Below are positions 1 to 12,085 of a stretch of 64,000 nucleotides of DNA, in pieces. The stretch's first letter is position 1; the number at the start of each line of letters is the position of its first letter. The notes below the pieces were generated by a model that saw only the letters and a program-made list of their open reading frames with translations, was not told the DNA's origin and ran no database searches. Origin of the DNA: Saururus chinensis (taxonomy: Eukaryota > Streptophyta > Magnoliopsida > Piperales > Saururaceae). The position numbers and the translations under genes are program-made. The stretch is from assembly GCA_035235625.1 (NCBI GenBank), contig CP141145.1:42636668-42700667 (forward strand). The letters run 5' to 3'.

Positions 1-1390
1 GACCTTGAACACCAGAGGAAGATATCATCTTGGTGTCTTACATCTAGGAGCGAACATGGCCCTGGGAATTGGAGAGCAGTGCCCACTAAAACCAATAAGC
101 ACTTGAGTTTTTTTCTTAAATCATTTGACTAAACTTCGTGAATCAGAGTCATGTGAAGTGGTTCAAACTTTAAGATTTTTTTTGGATGTTCTCTCTCCTT
201 CTCTCTAACACACAGTCAGACACTATTTTTTGTTTGCATCTTTATTTGGATGTCATCATTTTATAGGGCTGATGAGACGCAATAAGAATTGCAGGCTGAG
301 ATGGACCAATTGCCTTAGACGAAGAATCAAGCTAGGAAACTTTGCCCCCTAGAAGACAACAAATAAAGTCATATATATTTCAACTAGACCCATTAGCAGA
401 AGAAGTAGAAGTAGCAGGCTGACTCTAGCTATTCTTACCAACTCATTTGCATAAGTTATTCTACCATATCATCTAAGTAAAGAAAGCTTCTATTACTTCA
501 TTTTAGAATAGGAAAAGACATCAATTAATACAAATCATACAAAATTAAGAAAAATTAGCCAACAGGGTCGATGTAGCATGAGCATTTACATAATCCACTT
601 CATTCGGTTGAAATCTTGACTGTGGACAAAAGGAACAACTTCAACACCAACACTACTGATAAAATACACAATATTAATAAATGCACGTCATGTATAATCA
701 TCTCATTCATAAGACAGATAGCAAGTAGAAGCCAAAGAAAGAAGCACACAACATTCACAACGGAACTTTTTAGGCAAAATGTAGACAATAGTAACCGACG
801 CAGAAATTAAAACCCCACAAAATATGAACCAATTTGGCACCGTGTCTTCAGATATACCAGATCAATTGCAAACAAAAGGTAGGCAATATGATATGAATCC
901 AATGATTTCCAACAAAAAATCAAGAAATCAATGACGAAAGGAAGACGAATTCAATGCAAAAAGGATAACGAGAAAATGAGAGATTATTAAACCCATCAAT
1001 TCTAATTTGCCGGATCAAGGAACAATAAAGTGCATGACCTCCAATTTTTCTGTATATATAGAGAGTAGAATAGAACAAAACAATTTGTTTGTAAATATGT
1101 TACCACTTTCATGAAGGAGACAAAGCATACAATATTAAAACAAAACAAAGATGCAAAACAAAACATAATAGAATAGAACAAAGCTTATTTATTCAAAATG
1201 CTATAAAAAACATTACAGAACAGAACGTAAATCAAAAGAATGCAAATCAAAGCAAAACATATATTAAAAAAAGCAAACCAAAAGTTCAAGAGGTAAATTT
1301 GAAAACTTAACTGAAATAAATCCAAAATACAGGGACAAATCGTACGAATTGAAGCCCTCATGCCAAGGACAATACACAGCAGCCCATAAG
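1..1390. other. Unassigned AT-rich left flank
   Basis: No gene, RNA or complete element was recognised. Only short open frames occur and none resembles a known family. Adenine-rich low-complexity sequence lies at about 1130-1280. Because a possible CACTA right terminus lies just beyond the next element (6769), this stretch could be the inside of a CACTA transposon whose left end is off the window; that is inference only. Confidence 0.4.
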
Positions 1391-1885
1391 TATAACGCCC
1401 GAGATTTTTCACACATTTTTCTTAAAATTCATAGAAATTTTTTGCAATATAGCATCTGTAAATCAGAAGAAAAATGACGAAATCAAAACCTGATAAAACA
1501 GTTTTTAATTTAATACAACTAAACATCCATTTTCCATCTAAATATTTTCATTATACGGTCAAACATCGTACGGCCAAAGCAAATATCATCAGGCGCTACT
1601 CGAAAACACACGTACGAATAAATTGCTATGATCATAGACTTTAAATACAAATCCCTCCCAGACATCTCTGAGTGCAAGTCCTATAACAGTCCACAGACTA
1701 ATCCAAATGAAAGTCCAGAATAAACATCTTAACGTCTCATCTTGCCCAATACATTGGATCGTGACACAAATAAACTCACAGTGAGTGAAGCATATACCTG
1801 AGTCAACGGGAATCAATCCACCGCTGAAATGAGCATCCATCACCAGGAGCTCTCCGCACAAACCTACAAAACCTCCCGTACAACG

Positions 1886-1960
1886 GGGCTAAAAAGTAGG
1901 GTAATGAGTATTTTCATACTCAGTAGGAAAATACCCAGTAGGGGAAATCCCAAATGGTGA
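1886..1960 (+). other. Conserved hairpin motif in family-1 LTR
   Basis: The sequence GTATTTTC, then 11 bases, then GAAAATAC forms an 8-bp stem. The same motif and its surroundings recur in copy B (about 39945-39990, inverted) and copy C (about 44175-44225), although neighbouring sequence has diverged. It could be a conserved regulatory or RNA-processing signal of the LTR, which is inference. Confidence 0.45.
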
Positions 1961-2056
1961 ACTCAAAAGTTCATAATTACATGCGTTATGCAACTCAAAC
2001 ATGAAGCAGTCAACATAATATAATCATAAACATGCTCATACGCATGCAAGCATACG

Positions 2057-2515
2057 AAATGCACCATCGTGTCAAAGTCATACCAAAGGCACCATCGTGC
2101 CAAAATCATACCAACTGCACCATCGTGCCAAAATCATACCAAAGGCATCATCGTGCCAAAATCATACTATCAAATCAAACTTACACAAGCACCCTTATCC
2201 AGGGTCATACAAACTTACTCGTACCACTGTACGCACACTCATACAGCATACGCATACTTGTACGACCTTACTCGTACAATCATATGCTCACTCATACAGC
2301 TTACCCATACATGTACGACCTTACTCGTACAATCATACTCGTACACATACTCTTACAATCGTGCTCATCCACATACTCTTACAGTCGTGCTCATACACAT
2401 ACACTTACAGTCGTGCCCATACTCATACGCTTATAGTCATGCTCATACTCATATGCTTACAGTCGTGCTCATACTCGTACTCTTATAGTCATGCTCATAC
2501 TCATAATCGTACACA
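2057..2515 (+). repeat. Two short tandem arrays in LTR copy A
   Basis: From 2057 to 2170 a unit of about 28 bp (core CACCATCGTGCCAAAATCAT) occurs four times. From about 2215 to 2515 a degenerate unit with core CTTACAGTCGTGCTCATAC occurs roughly ten times. The second array is also present in copies B (39590-39790) and C (44400-44640). These arrays explain the overlapping histidine/tyrosine/serine-rich open frames here, which are not genes. Confidence 0.75.
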
Positions 2516-2717
2516 TATCAATGACCATTAAAGCTCATTACAACTAATAAGCTCCAACGTCGAAATGGAAAAGAATGCCACTAGGGCAACACCTTAACCT
2601 CCGGGGAGTGACTAGACGCCATGGACTTTTCCGAAGGTAAGGCACACCAATGCTCATGGGGCACTGGATCAAACAGGTAAGAGTAGATCCATGATACTAC
2701 TTACCTGAGCGCACAAA

Positions 2718-3010
2718 CATAAACACCCACACATAAGGGGTCATACAGTTGCCCACCATAATGGGTCTTATAGTGCCATAGAATCGCCCACCATAATGGG
2801 TCTTATAGTGCCATTGCCACTCTTGGGTAGAAAACATACAGTGCCACTTGGGCAGAAACATACAGTGCCACTCTTTGGCGGAATCATACAATGCTCTCAA
2901 CAGAGCATCAAACGTCTGGGCTTACACAACACACAGACCAAATCAGAAACATACATCGCTCTCAGCAGAACATCAGACGTTTGGGCTTCATACAGCACAC
3001 AGACAACATC
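2718..3010 (+). repeat. 38-bp and ~61-bp tandem repeats in LTR copy A
   Basis: A roughly 38-bp unit with core CCCACCATAATGGGTCTTAT is followed by units of about 61 bp with core CATCAAACGTCTGGGCTT and ACACAGACCAAA. Copy B carries more of the second unit (38930-39160), and copy C carries three (54640-54810) on the far side of the gypsy insertion. Confidence 0.75.
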
Positions 3011-3756
3011 CCGCAGGATAAACACCATGGCAAGACATGAGAAATGCTCAGCCGACTCATTATCGACTAGCTCAACACGGAACTTAATCCGTCGAACCCT
3101 CAGGTCTCAAACTCACAACGCTATCATTAGTTGTGCTTATAATTCAAGTTTAAATTAAGTATATTATGCGGTACAATTATGCCACACAAACTCACAGTCC
3201 TCGACTGATCACACCGAAGTTGAGCCCGATCGAAACCCCAGTTCGTCAAGGCAACAGACTTCACTTACCCGTCCACATCATGGACAAAACTCATCGTACA
3301 TCAAACCCTTACGGTCTTACATACTTCGCCATCCATCTTATGGCCAAATCATCTTACACTGACATCCTCAAATGAAGCTCCTCAGAGCCAACCCGGTTGT
3401 CGCCCTCTTACTTATATCTCACTTATTATGCTTACTTTTCACTTCATAATCTATATGTTATACTTGTACAATTATGCACACTCTTACTGTCTGACAATCG
3501 CCCAACATACAATCCAACCCAAACCGATCCATTCTAATCCTTGCCTGTCATGCTCATATCCTCTGTCATCCGTCATACGCTTGCACATCCATATCCAAAT
3601 CCAGACAAAACCTCTGTCACCTCTTACTGTCCATCGCCCATACCTCTGCCCACATACACATACGCACATCCAAAGCATAGGCAATAGCCATCATACATAT
3701 GTATGTCTATCACACATACATATAACATACACATACGATCATACATACGTAACTTA

Positions 3757-3960
3757 CAAACATGCACGCTAGCCATCACTAGCACATGCATACATCAAAC
3801 ATACACGCTAGTCATCACTAGCACATGCACACACATTCATACATACTTCAAACATGCACGCTAGCCATCACTAGTACATGCATAATCCATACGTAGCATA
3901 CTGACATATTTGCTAGCCATCACTAGCGCATTCATAATCCACATCCATAAAACATGCATA
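3757..3960 (+). repeat. GCTAGCCATCACTAGC repeat array
   Basis: About four units of roughly 50-70 bp each contain the imperfect palindrome GCTAGCCATCACTAGC followed by ACATGCATA-like sequence. The same palindromic core is found in copy B (38125-38190) and copy C (55520-55600). Confidence 0.7.
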
Positions 3961-4479
3961 CATCTCATGCATATCAATCATACTTAGCACCCGTATTACA
4001 CATACATCAAACACACTTACAGTTCATGTGCATGCCATATGTATATCAACATATCATATAATCATGCTCATATGCACATCGTGCAATCCTAGCATGGTAC
4101 TACCCATTCAAGCATGCTATCATGAAATTACGAGTTCAAAGCTCCCCTACCTCGTAATCATGACGTTCGATGGCGAGCATACGACGGTGGCGGCGTCGGC
4201 GGCGGAGTTGGCAGTCAAAACCGTTGCCTAGATGAGAGAGCTGCTGTCTCGAGGGTTTTAGGAAGCACCAGAACTATCACGGTCAAACAGGGTGTCAGAA
4301 ATCAATGCGGTAAAATCCGCGATCCACGGCGGCACACTAGGGCAGCCGGGAGAAAAGTCAAGCCAACAAGAATGGTGGTGTGACCAAATGTCGAGGGTGT
4401 ACTCACTAAAAATCGGCCGGTAGCTAAGACGTGCTCAGCCGGCCACAAGATGTCGAAATCGGCCGTTGACAGCACCCAA

Positions 4480-6060
4480 TGACGACCATTTCGGTCAACA
4501 AAGGCCCACATAAGGGCGGAGAGCGTGGGGCAACGTTCGAGAACAAAGGAGAGGTGGAGGACGGCTCTGTGTCAACTCCATTTGGTGGCCAAGCCAACTG
4601 ATGGTTAGGCGGCACGAATGCGGCGCCTAACCCAAAAGTACACGCATGACCACATGCACACGTGGCCCAAAGGGGTGGGGGAGAGGGCTGAAAGGAGGCG
4701 ACCCTAGGCCCACAAAAGCCAACAGGGCTAAGGCCCTAGTGGTGGCCAATCTAAGCGGCGACATCGCCGATCACTACCCACAACCAAAACTAATGGTGCG
4801 GGTAGCTGTGCATCTCGCACGGTGTAGGGCCAGGGGAGGGTTCAGGGTCGAGCAAAGGCCACAAGGCCATCACTGGCCAAGGCCTGTGCAGATGAACTCA
4901 CCCACCTTCTGTCAAGGTAAGTCATACAAACTCTTGCCAGAGGCCGTCCGGTACCGACGGCGTAAAATGGGCAAGAGGGGTCAACAGACAAATATGCCGG
5001 TGAGCGGAACTAATTGCGGCTACAGGCCACAAGGAAGGGCACAGGTCAGAGGCAAACAAACCGTGGAGGTGGGACCGTCTCTAGTAATTACTAGACTGAG
5101 GCAGAATCCTTGGTGGCCATTCGGCCACTACCGGCCAATGCCGATGGCATCAAAAGCCAAACACAGAGGGGCTGACCGGGCAAAACCCATAAGGGCGGAG
5201 CAGCCATGGGGACGGAAGCTGAATCGGTCCAAGTGGGTGGGGCCATCCTTGGGCCATCGCCAGGCCGGGGCGGAGCCCACGGTGGTGAAGTTACCCTCAC
5301 CCGCCAACGATGGCGGTGCCAACCCACTGGAAAATAGTATGATAAAACGTACTGGCCGGAGAAAAAAGAGGGAGGGCGAAGGTGGAACCGGGCATGGAGG
5401 TGTAGTCCATTGCCTTCGCCGGAGCAAGGTGAGGCTGGAGGAAGGTCATGTCGGCCACAGATCACCGCCAGCGGCCACTGTTTACCCAAAATAGTGAACC
5501 GGTGGAACAGGGCAGAGAGGGGAAATGGGAACCGGTGGAATAGGGCAGAGAGGGGAAATGGGAACCGGTGGAACAAGGCAGAGAGGGGAAATGGGATGGG
5601 GCGGCGGTGCAGAGGCCCACTGGGCTGGGAGGAGTGGCTCCTCTCCGTCGCCGGAGTAAGGCGGTGTCGGACGGAGCCCAACCAGGCCGTCCAATGGTGG
5701 CAGAAGCATGCCGGCGAGGTCGACTGCAAGGGGCGAAAAACAGGGGCCGAAGGGGAGAAGAACTGGGATGGCAGAGGAGAGGCCGTCTGGGGTCGGGAGA
5801 GGTGTCCTCCTGCAGTCGCAGGCCCAGGGCGGAACTGTGGGCGGCCGGCCCTCACCGGCCCACGGCGGCGGCAGAATCAAGCAAACAGAGAGGAGCGGCT
5901 AACCGAGAAAAGTTGGGGCAGAGGCAGCACAGCCATGGGCAGCCGGGGCAGTGGCCCCTCGGAGTCACACCACCGGGGCAGAGCCGGTGGCGGTGGTCCT
6001 ATGGCCCACCGGCGGCCGGGCACAGGGAACAGACACAAAAGGGGGGGCGGCACACTGTTC
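4480..6060 (+). other. GC-rich distal third of LTR copy A
   Basis: This strongly GC-rich block holds long overlapping open frames on both strands. They are not conserved as ORFs between copies A, B and C and show no recognisable domain, so they are not called as genes. A tandem unit of about 34 bp (core GGCAGAGAGGGGAAATGGGA) is repeated three times at 5495-5600 and is seen only in this copy. Confidence 0.6.
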
Positions 6061-6318
6061 ACAAAAATCCGGATCGGGCCGAGCCCGATCTTTCGTTTGG
6101 CACTTATGTCCCCATTACACGTGTACCTCCTGTTGACGCGTTATCAGTCCAAAACTCGTGCCAAAAGTGCGCAATGAGGCCCTCGGCCCACGACAAAGCC
6201 CTATGGGTAAAAATACGGGGGAAAATATAAAAATACAAATACGCCGTAGCGTCACATTTTCCTACCGAAAATGACCAGGAAAATCCCAAAAAATCTTAGA
6301 AAAATCAGGGACCTTACA

Positions 6319-6769
6319 AGAAGTTTCCTTGATCAAGTCCTCAATGCTTACCTTGATCTATGACTGTCGTTGAAAGATGATCGGGTAAACTCATGTGGAA
6401 AGGATTATGATTTCCCAAATAACAAATGTGCTGAAGCAGGATTTAATCCCACCTTTACAAAATTTTTACGGTTCCTCTGTACTAGCAGAAATCCACCTTC
6501 TCACGCCGATGAGCAAACTCTAGTGGCGGTTATTGGGTTATCTATCTTGATCTCCCCTCTTGTCTCTCGCTACTCTTGTTGCGCATGACTTTTGCGGCAG
6601 ATGTAGTGGTGGCTTTCTCTGATCCACTGTAAAATAAATGCCACAACTGTACCTTAAGTGACTTTAGCGAGGAGGGCCACGTTAAACCCTCATTATAAAC
6701 TCTTTTTAGTGGGTACTCTTTTAAGCCCTCACTTAAATGTCCCCACTAAAGGGTTTTAATTTTGTAGTG
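6319..6769 (-). mobile_element. Possible CACTA transposon right end
   Basis: Read on the minus strand, the segment from 6769 begins CACTACAAAATTAAAACCC, a typical CACTA (En/Spm) terminus. It is followed by short repeated motifs built on GTGGG / TTTAAGCCCTCACTT / AACCCTCATTAT that resemble subterminal repeats. The three bases just outside are TAA (6770-6772), but the matching left end is not in the window, so the 3-bp duplication cannot be checked. A 72-codon open frame at 6370-6588 inside it was not recognised. Confidence 0.4.
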
Positions 6770-8300
6770 TAAGGTGAACTAAAATAAATTAAAAATAAAG
6801 TATGTATTGAACCAAGGTCTCCCTTGGATGCTATACTTACAATACGTATTTTTTAGGATCATAATGATCATAAATTATACACACAAGCTTGATTTTAACT
6901 TAAAACACTCGTAGTAAGTCCTTAGGCTAAATATTATGTCATATCTCAGTGAAGACAATGGTGTCGAAGGACGTTATTCCATGGAGTATACTATTCATAT
7001 TTAGGACCAAATTGGCGGTAGGTCTCATTTAATAGAGTTTTTCAAGGGCTCCTTTAAAAATATGCAAATCCAAACATGTATAATATAAATAAATTTTTTT
7101 AAAAATTATTATTGAGAAGTGTTTTTGTAAGTGAACCCATAAATAAGTTTGAGAAAACATAATCACGTAGGATCTCATTTGATAGAGCTCATCAAGAGCT
7201 TTCTAATGATATCAAGAATGCGCAAATTTGGGATTGTAAAATATAACATTATAAAATTAAAATCAACATAACCTAAAAATATACATGTGCGGTATATATC
7301 TAAATGAATCTAAGTAAATATCTTCACTAAAGTATCCACAAATTATATGCCAGTTCAAACTTACATTAAAGGGCACAAGGATATAAAATATTGGTATAAT
7401 AGGTAATAAATGTAAAAAGTATAGGTAAAATAGTCCAGAAACAAAATTTATATTGTCACTCAATTTAATTTATTTAGCAGTGTGATATAATATGACATGG
7501 TTGATACAAACAAGTTTTGTTATACTCATTCGGTTCCACTGTAATACTCTTATTTTTTTATTCTTTCAAGATTTCTTATACATATAGAAGACCCTACCCT
7601 CTAATCCCAACCTCTCTTCCCAAAGGGGTCACACAAACTCAACTTGAGGGCCTGTTTGGCTCGAAAACTAAAGTGATTTTCCTTGTGAAATTAAAGTGTA
7701 AAATGTCACATCATAAACACTATTTTTCAATTGTCTCGGCCAATAACATGGATTGGTAGCCGGGTCCAAGTTTTTCTTGTTCAACTGAGCATAAATAAGG
7801 TTCAACCGAGTAAATCCAAATTTAACCGCTAAATGGCCTTACTTTGAAAGCTTACCGAGTCTAGTCATTTTGAGCTCGACTAGTTAGGTTGGGTTGACTT
7901 TTAAAACACTAATCACAAAGGAAAACCACTTTGAAAAATTACCCTCATAAGGAGGATTGGAGAGGAAAAACCTTTTCTTTTGGTTTTTAAAGTGGTAGCC
8001 AAATTGGCCATGAACCTTGAGAAGAAGAGGTCCAATCCAACATACTCATGACTAGATTGGTCTTATTTAATTTTTTGTACTAAATTAAAATTACATTTAA
8101 AAACCAAATAGTACAAGTAAAATAGAACATAGGGTGTATACGGATCGCTTCACATTGGTGCAATAGGAGACTACACTAGCATTCTCATTACCTATGGCTT
8201 TTACCCTTGCAGCATGTTGACTTACCTAGAAAAGGGGCCTCGTGTTTCATTACAATTCTTTTGCAAACATTTATATAGATTATAGTCTATAGAACGTATC
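6770..8300. other. AT-rich intergenic region with MITE-like pieces
   Basis: No gene is seen. Two diverged copies of a GGATCTCATTTGATAGAGCT motif with its neighbourhood lie at about 7018-7090 and 7160-7250; the same motif occurs inverted inside the Tourist-like element near 62170, so these may be decayed relatives of it. From 7648 to 8012, GGCCTGTTTGGCT at one end and the inverse of GGCCAATTTGGCT at the other suggest a small terminal-inverted-repeat element. Target duplications are unclear. Confidence 0.35.
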
Positions 8301-8354
8301 AATATGCACGATAATAATCCCTATTTCTCATTTATCCATGCTAAATTTTTAATA

Positions 8355-8473
8355 GAATGAGTCTATATGCACCCCACTAATCCCCTCAGTACCCCGTTTA
8401 CTCATAAAATTTATAAAGGGGTTTGTGGTTATTGGGGTACCGAGGGGATTATTGGGGTGTATATAAATTCATT
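8355..8473. repeat. 119-bp hairpin with 40-bp arms
   Basis: The arm 8356-8395 pairs with 8434-8473, with about 35 of 40 positions complementary by eye; a loop of some 38 bases separates them. The arms share a core of ACCCC..TAATCCCCTC..GTACCCC. A related inverted sequence occurs at 12520-12566. Confidence 0.65.
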
Positions 8474-9288
8474 TTTTTTAATATTTCTCAGACATGCATA
8501 CCCCACAATATATAATTTTTTTTCTTAATAGACCCTACCCCAATCTACCTCTTTCTCCCTCCTCCATCTCTGGCTCTAGCACTGGCACCGCTAACTAGTG
8601 ACCTCCTCCTCTTCCTCCCCTTCTCAGCACCCTCTTCAGGCTGGCCAAGACCCGACCCCTTTCATCCACAACATGGAGGTAGTGTGGTTACTCCTCGACA
8701 TCACTGGCTATGAAGGAGGAGGAAGAAGAAAAAGAAGTAGAAGAAGAATATGAGGGGGAGGAGAAGGTAGGGCTGTTGGCGCCACCAAAAATATTGTGGC
8801 CTTCACGGGGGTTGGAGAGGGAGATGGGCTTTATCTTAAGAAGCTAGCTATTTAAACCCCTATTTTTTCCTTGTATCCCCCAAACAAAAGTAAAAATTTT
8901 GATATTTTTTTACTTTTATACCCCACTTTTTCCCCACTGACTTGCTCCTTTATCCCCCATTTACTTTTCTCTTTTTTCCCCACGATTTCCCCCCACGAGT
9001 TAACCTAAAGAAAAAGTTTTTTTTACTTTCTTCTCCTCCTCAAGGGCCACTGGCGAGCACTGTAGCCGCCGGCCACCGACAAGTATTATATCCGCCAGTG
9101 TATAGTACTGTAGCTCCGACGACAATTAAAAAGCTCAGGTGGTGTCTAAAAACACTCTGGTGACCAAAAAGTTAGAACCCTTTTTGTAAGTTTTCTTCCT
9201 TATAGTAATATTTGTTCATCAATGTCATCTTTACACATCTAGAGAAAATGAAGAAGAAGAAGAAAATTAACTACCAGAATGAGAAACA

Positions 9289-9870
9289 AAACCAAATGGC
9301 AGGGGGTGTCCCCCACCATATTCTAAAGAACCCCCTGCCATATTCTGAAGAATCTTACATGGCTGATAACCACTCGTCAATTCATGCTAAATCGTGCGGG
9401 GGGTACCCCCGCCAACTTGAAGACAGTAACTATAAAATGTTACTGTCTTCTTCGTGGCGGGGGGTGCCCCCCGCCATTTTTTGAAGAAACTTACGGGCCC
9501 GATAACCACCCGCCAATTCATGATAAATTGTAAGGGGGGTACCTCCAGCCAACTTGAAGACAACAACTTTAAAATGTTACTGTCTTCTTCGTGGCGGGGG
9601 GTGCCACCCGCCAATTTTTGAAGAATCTTACGGGGCCGATCACCACCCGATAATTCATGCTAAATTGTGCGGGGGGTAGGCCAACTTGAAGACAGTAACT
9701 CTAAAATGTTACTGTCTTCTTCGTGGCGGGGGGTGTCCCCTGCCATTTTTTGAATAATCTTACGGGGCCGATAACCACTTGTCAATTTATGCTAAATCAT
9801 GCGGGGGGTACCCCCTGCCAACTTGAAGATAGAAACTATAAAATGTTACTGTCTTCATCATGGAGGGGGG
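9289..9870. repeat. ~137-bp tandem array of self-complementary units
   Basis: Units start near 9344, 9481, 9619 and 9749, with a partial one before. Each contains up to three palindromes: GGCGGGGGGTGCCCCCCGCC-like, GGGGGGTACCCCC-like, and GACAGTAAC-TATAAAAT-GTTACTGTC, a 9-bp perfect stem. The C/G runs vary between units. Short glycine/proline-rich open frames here are by-products of the repeat. Confidence 0.8.
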
Positions 9871-10290
9871 CACTTATAATTATGTGAAATGGTGTATATT
9901 GTATTATTGAGTGCAATCAGCCTCTCTCTACATGCCTGATCATATGATTCTTTTTTACTTTGCAAGCTGCCATTTCTTAATAGTATCCTCCAGCAAGAAC
10001 ACCCCATGAGGGCGAGATCATTAGGTATTAATGTAGAGACCTAATTTCATTAAACAAATGGGACAATTGACAACGAGACCTAATTTTCATCAAAACTTGG
10101 TCACAAACCTATTTAAAGAACCTGATTACAAACTCAACCTATTCAACATAATTTTCCAAAGTCACAACGATTATCATTCAAAATATACAAACATTGAAAA
10201 GCACTCATGATAGTATAAAATGTCTGAGTACATGAAATTTAAATGTCTCAATGGCAGTAGTTTCTTCATCAATTTCCTATCTTTGTTCTT

Positions 10291-10412
10291 GTGTATTTGG
10301 ATTTCCTTCTGATTCATCATCTCCAACTACATCTTCACCAACAACTCCATTTTTTGATTCAGCTCGTCGTCTCCTCCTATATGATGTTGTTGGGTGTCCT
10401 TAGCATCTAGTG
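10291..10412 (-). pseudogene. Exon-like fragment inside MULE M1
   Basis: Read on the minus strand, this stretch encodes a basic run (YRRRRRAESK) followed by an acidic region and ends at a stop near 10291. The composition suggests the tail of a nuclear or transposase-like protein, but no family was recognised. No complete splice context was established. It may be captured host sequence or a remnant of the parental transposase. Confidence 0.25.
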
Positions 10413-11889
10413 TATGGAGAATCAAAGCAAAGGTTAGCCTCAATATTAGTTAATAGTTCTTTAATTAGTACAAATAAATGCATAAACGAAAACAAAACAA
10501 AAACAAATCCATTTTTGCATTCAATTTCATCAGATCCATGAGCAACCTCTCATGATAAGGTGAAGATAACAACATGCATATAGACACTAAATTTTTTACA
10601 TTTAGAACACCACATGCAAGTACTGATCATTACCTAAACCTCATCATGTTTTACCCTTGATAAATGGTAAATGAAAAATGAGAAACCCCATCATGTTTTA
10701 TCCCTGATAAATGGTCAACGACAAATGAGAAACAATTGTAGTTACTTCCCTACACCAAACCAAGCATCAAGTATGAAAAGTAATTCAAATCCCTGAATAC
10801 AAAAATCAAGCGTCAACTAAAAGAAACAAAACCCCCCACCCAATAGTGCCTCCATCCCTCTCCTCCCATTCACATCTAAAGCAAAATCAATGACAATTTT
10901 ATACTAATTGAAGTGACATTTTTAAGTTAGTACCTAACTAGACTTGAAAAGCTAAAACAAAACTCAGAAGACATTTTTAAGTTACAATCACTGAAGTGGC
11001 CTCACTTCATGGCTATAAAATTCTCTCAATTCCCTTAATTTTTTGTATCCTTCTTTAGAGAGGGGAAAAAATGGAAGTATGCCATAACCAATTTTTTAGT
11101 CAAGGCGATTGCCACGCATCCATAAATTCCAAAAAGTCTATATGATGTAATTCAATACTAATGAACAAATTAGGTCTAAAAGCAAATGTCAACATACAGG
11201 AGAAATGGTGGTGAAGATGATTCAAACAAAGAACTAAACACTCAAGCAAGTATTAAATGCATGCGTAAGGGTCTACTTTGAGAGGCTTGAAAGAAGAAAT
11301 AAAAGATACATAGGAGAGGGAAAGCATAGTTTTTTCAGTAAAGTAGAAAAGCCTTTCTTTTTATAAATAAGACAAACCACTAATGAAGAAACTGATCTAA
11401 AACAATCATGGAAACAAGGAAGAACTGATCTAAATCCCTATATTATTGATGATAAGTTTTAAGTTTTATATTAAACTAATGTTAAAAATGACACATGCTA
11501 GTGCACCTTAAATCACACCCTTCAATCTAAAAAACCCTTAATTCCTAAATAGTGATAATTTATAGTTAACTCAGCCCTCAAATCAAATTCTATTTAAATC
11601 AACACTTATCAACACTCATACAAATCCTAGTTCACCATTATTTAAGCATTTTAACATTCCACTAATAAATGCATAAACAATCTGTGCATCATATAAAACA
11701 TGAGCACTTAAATTTAACCGTAAGCATTTTGACAAACATCTAAAATACATAAACAAACAACAATTAGATTTAACATGAAACAAATCACTTCTACCATTAA
11801 GCATTTTGATAAACATTACATAATAAAAGACAAAATTTCTTCATAAAAAATAACTAAGTGATAGGAGGAAAAGATGACAACCTGAGGTA

Positions 11890-12085
11890 GAGGCATAAAC
11901 AGATAGAGTTTTGGCCAATACCTCCTGACCAGAATCTGGGGGAAACATCTGGAGCCCTCGAAGCAGAGAGGCTGCAATTGGCAGAAGTGAAATCCTTGAG
12001 GTCCGATGCCTCGTACTTTAGTGACCCGAATGTCAGCTCGCCCTCATCCCAAACTCCATTTTTCTTGTTTTGCACCTACTGCTAT
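11890..12085 (-). pseudogene. Exon-like fragment, possibly captured, in MULE M1
   Basis: On the minus strand from 12075 an open frame begins MQNKKNGVWDEGELTFGSLK and runs to 11854. Within it, CCTCTACCTCAG|GTTGTC near 11880 resembles an exon-intron boundary, so only part may be coding. Higher GC than the surrounding element fits host-derived sequence. The protein was not recognised. It could be a gene fragment picked up by the Mutator-like element. Confidence 0.3.

Larger units (their letters stand above)
1391..6318 (+). mobile_element. Family-1 solo LTR, copy A (4.93 kb)
   Basis: The element begins TATAACGCCCGAG, matching the TGTAACGCYCGAG start of copies B and C with one change in the terminal dinucleotide, and ends GGGACCTTACA. 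Flanking pentamers are ATAAG (1386-1390) and AGAAG (6319-6323), a target duplication with one mismatch. Start and end sequences are unrelated to each other, and no primer-binding site, polypurine tract or gag/pol sequence lies inside. The whole unit is therefore best read as one very long LTR left by recombination between the two LTRs of a retrotransposon. Long LTRs with TGTAACGCCC-like starts are reminiscent of Tekay/Del chromoviruses, but that lineage call is unproven. The distal third is GC-rich and contains long chance ORFs. Confidence 0.8.

Noticed and set aside
600-810. Small overlapping ORFs in the left flank
   Set aside because: Short, on both strands, no family resemblance and no splice or promoter support.
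2032-2531. Regular short repeats resembling a CRISPR array
   Set aside because: This is plant DNA; units are contiguous and degenerate with no unique spacers, and sit inside an LTR.
4646-6230. Long overlapping ORFs on both strands in the GC-rich block of LTR A (up to 282 codons)
   Set aside because: High GC lowers stop frequency. Frames are not conserved in copies B and C, no domain is recognisable, and the sequence is low-complexity and repetitive.
1391-6318. Copy A as a LARD or TRIM element with its own short LTRs
   Set aside because: The first and last few hundred bases are not direct repeats and no primer or polypurine site adjoins either end.
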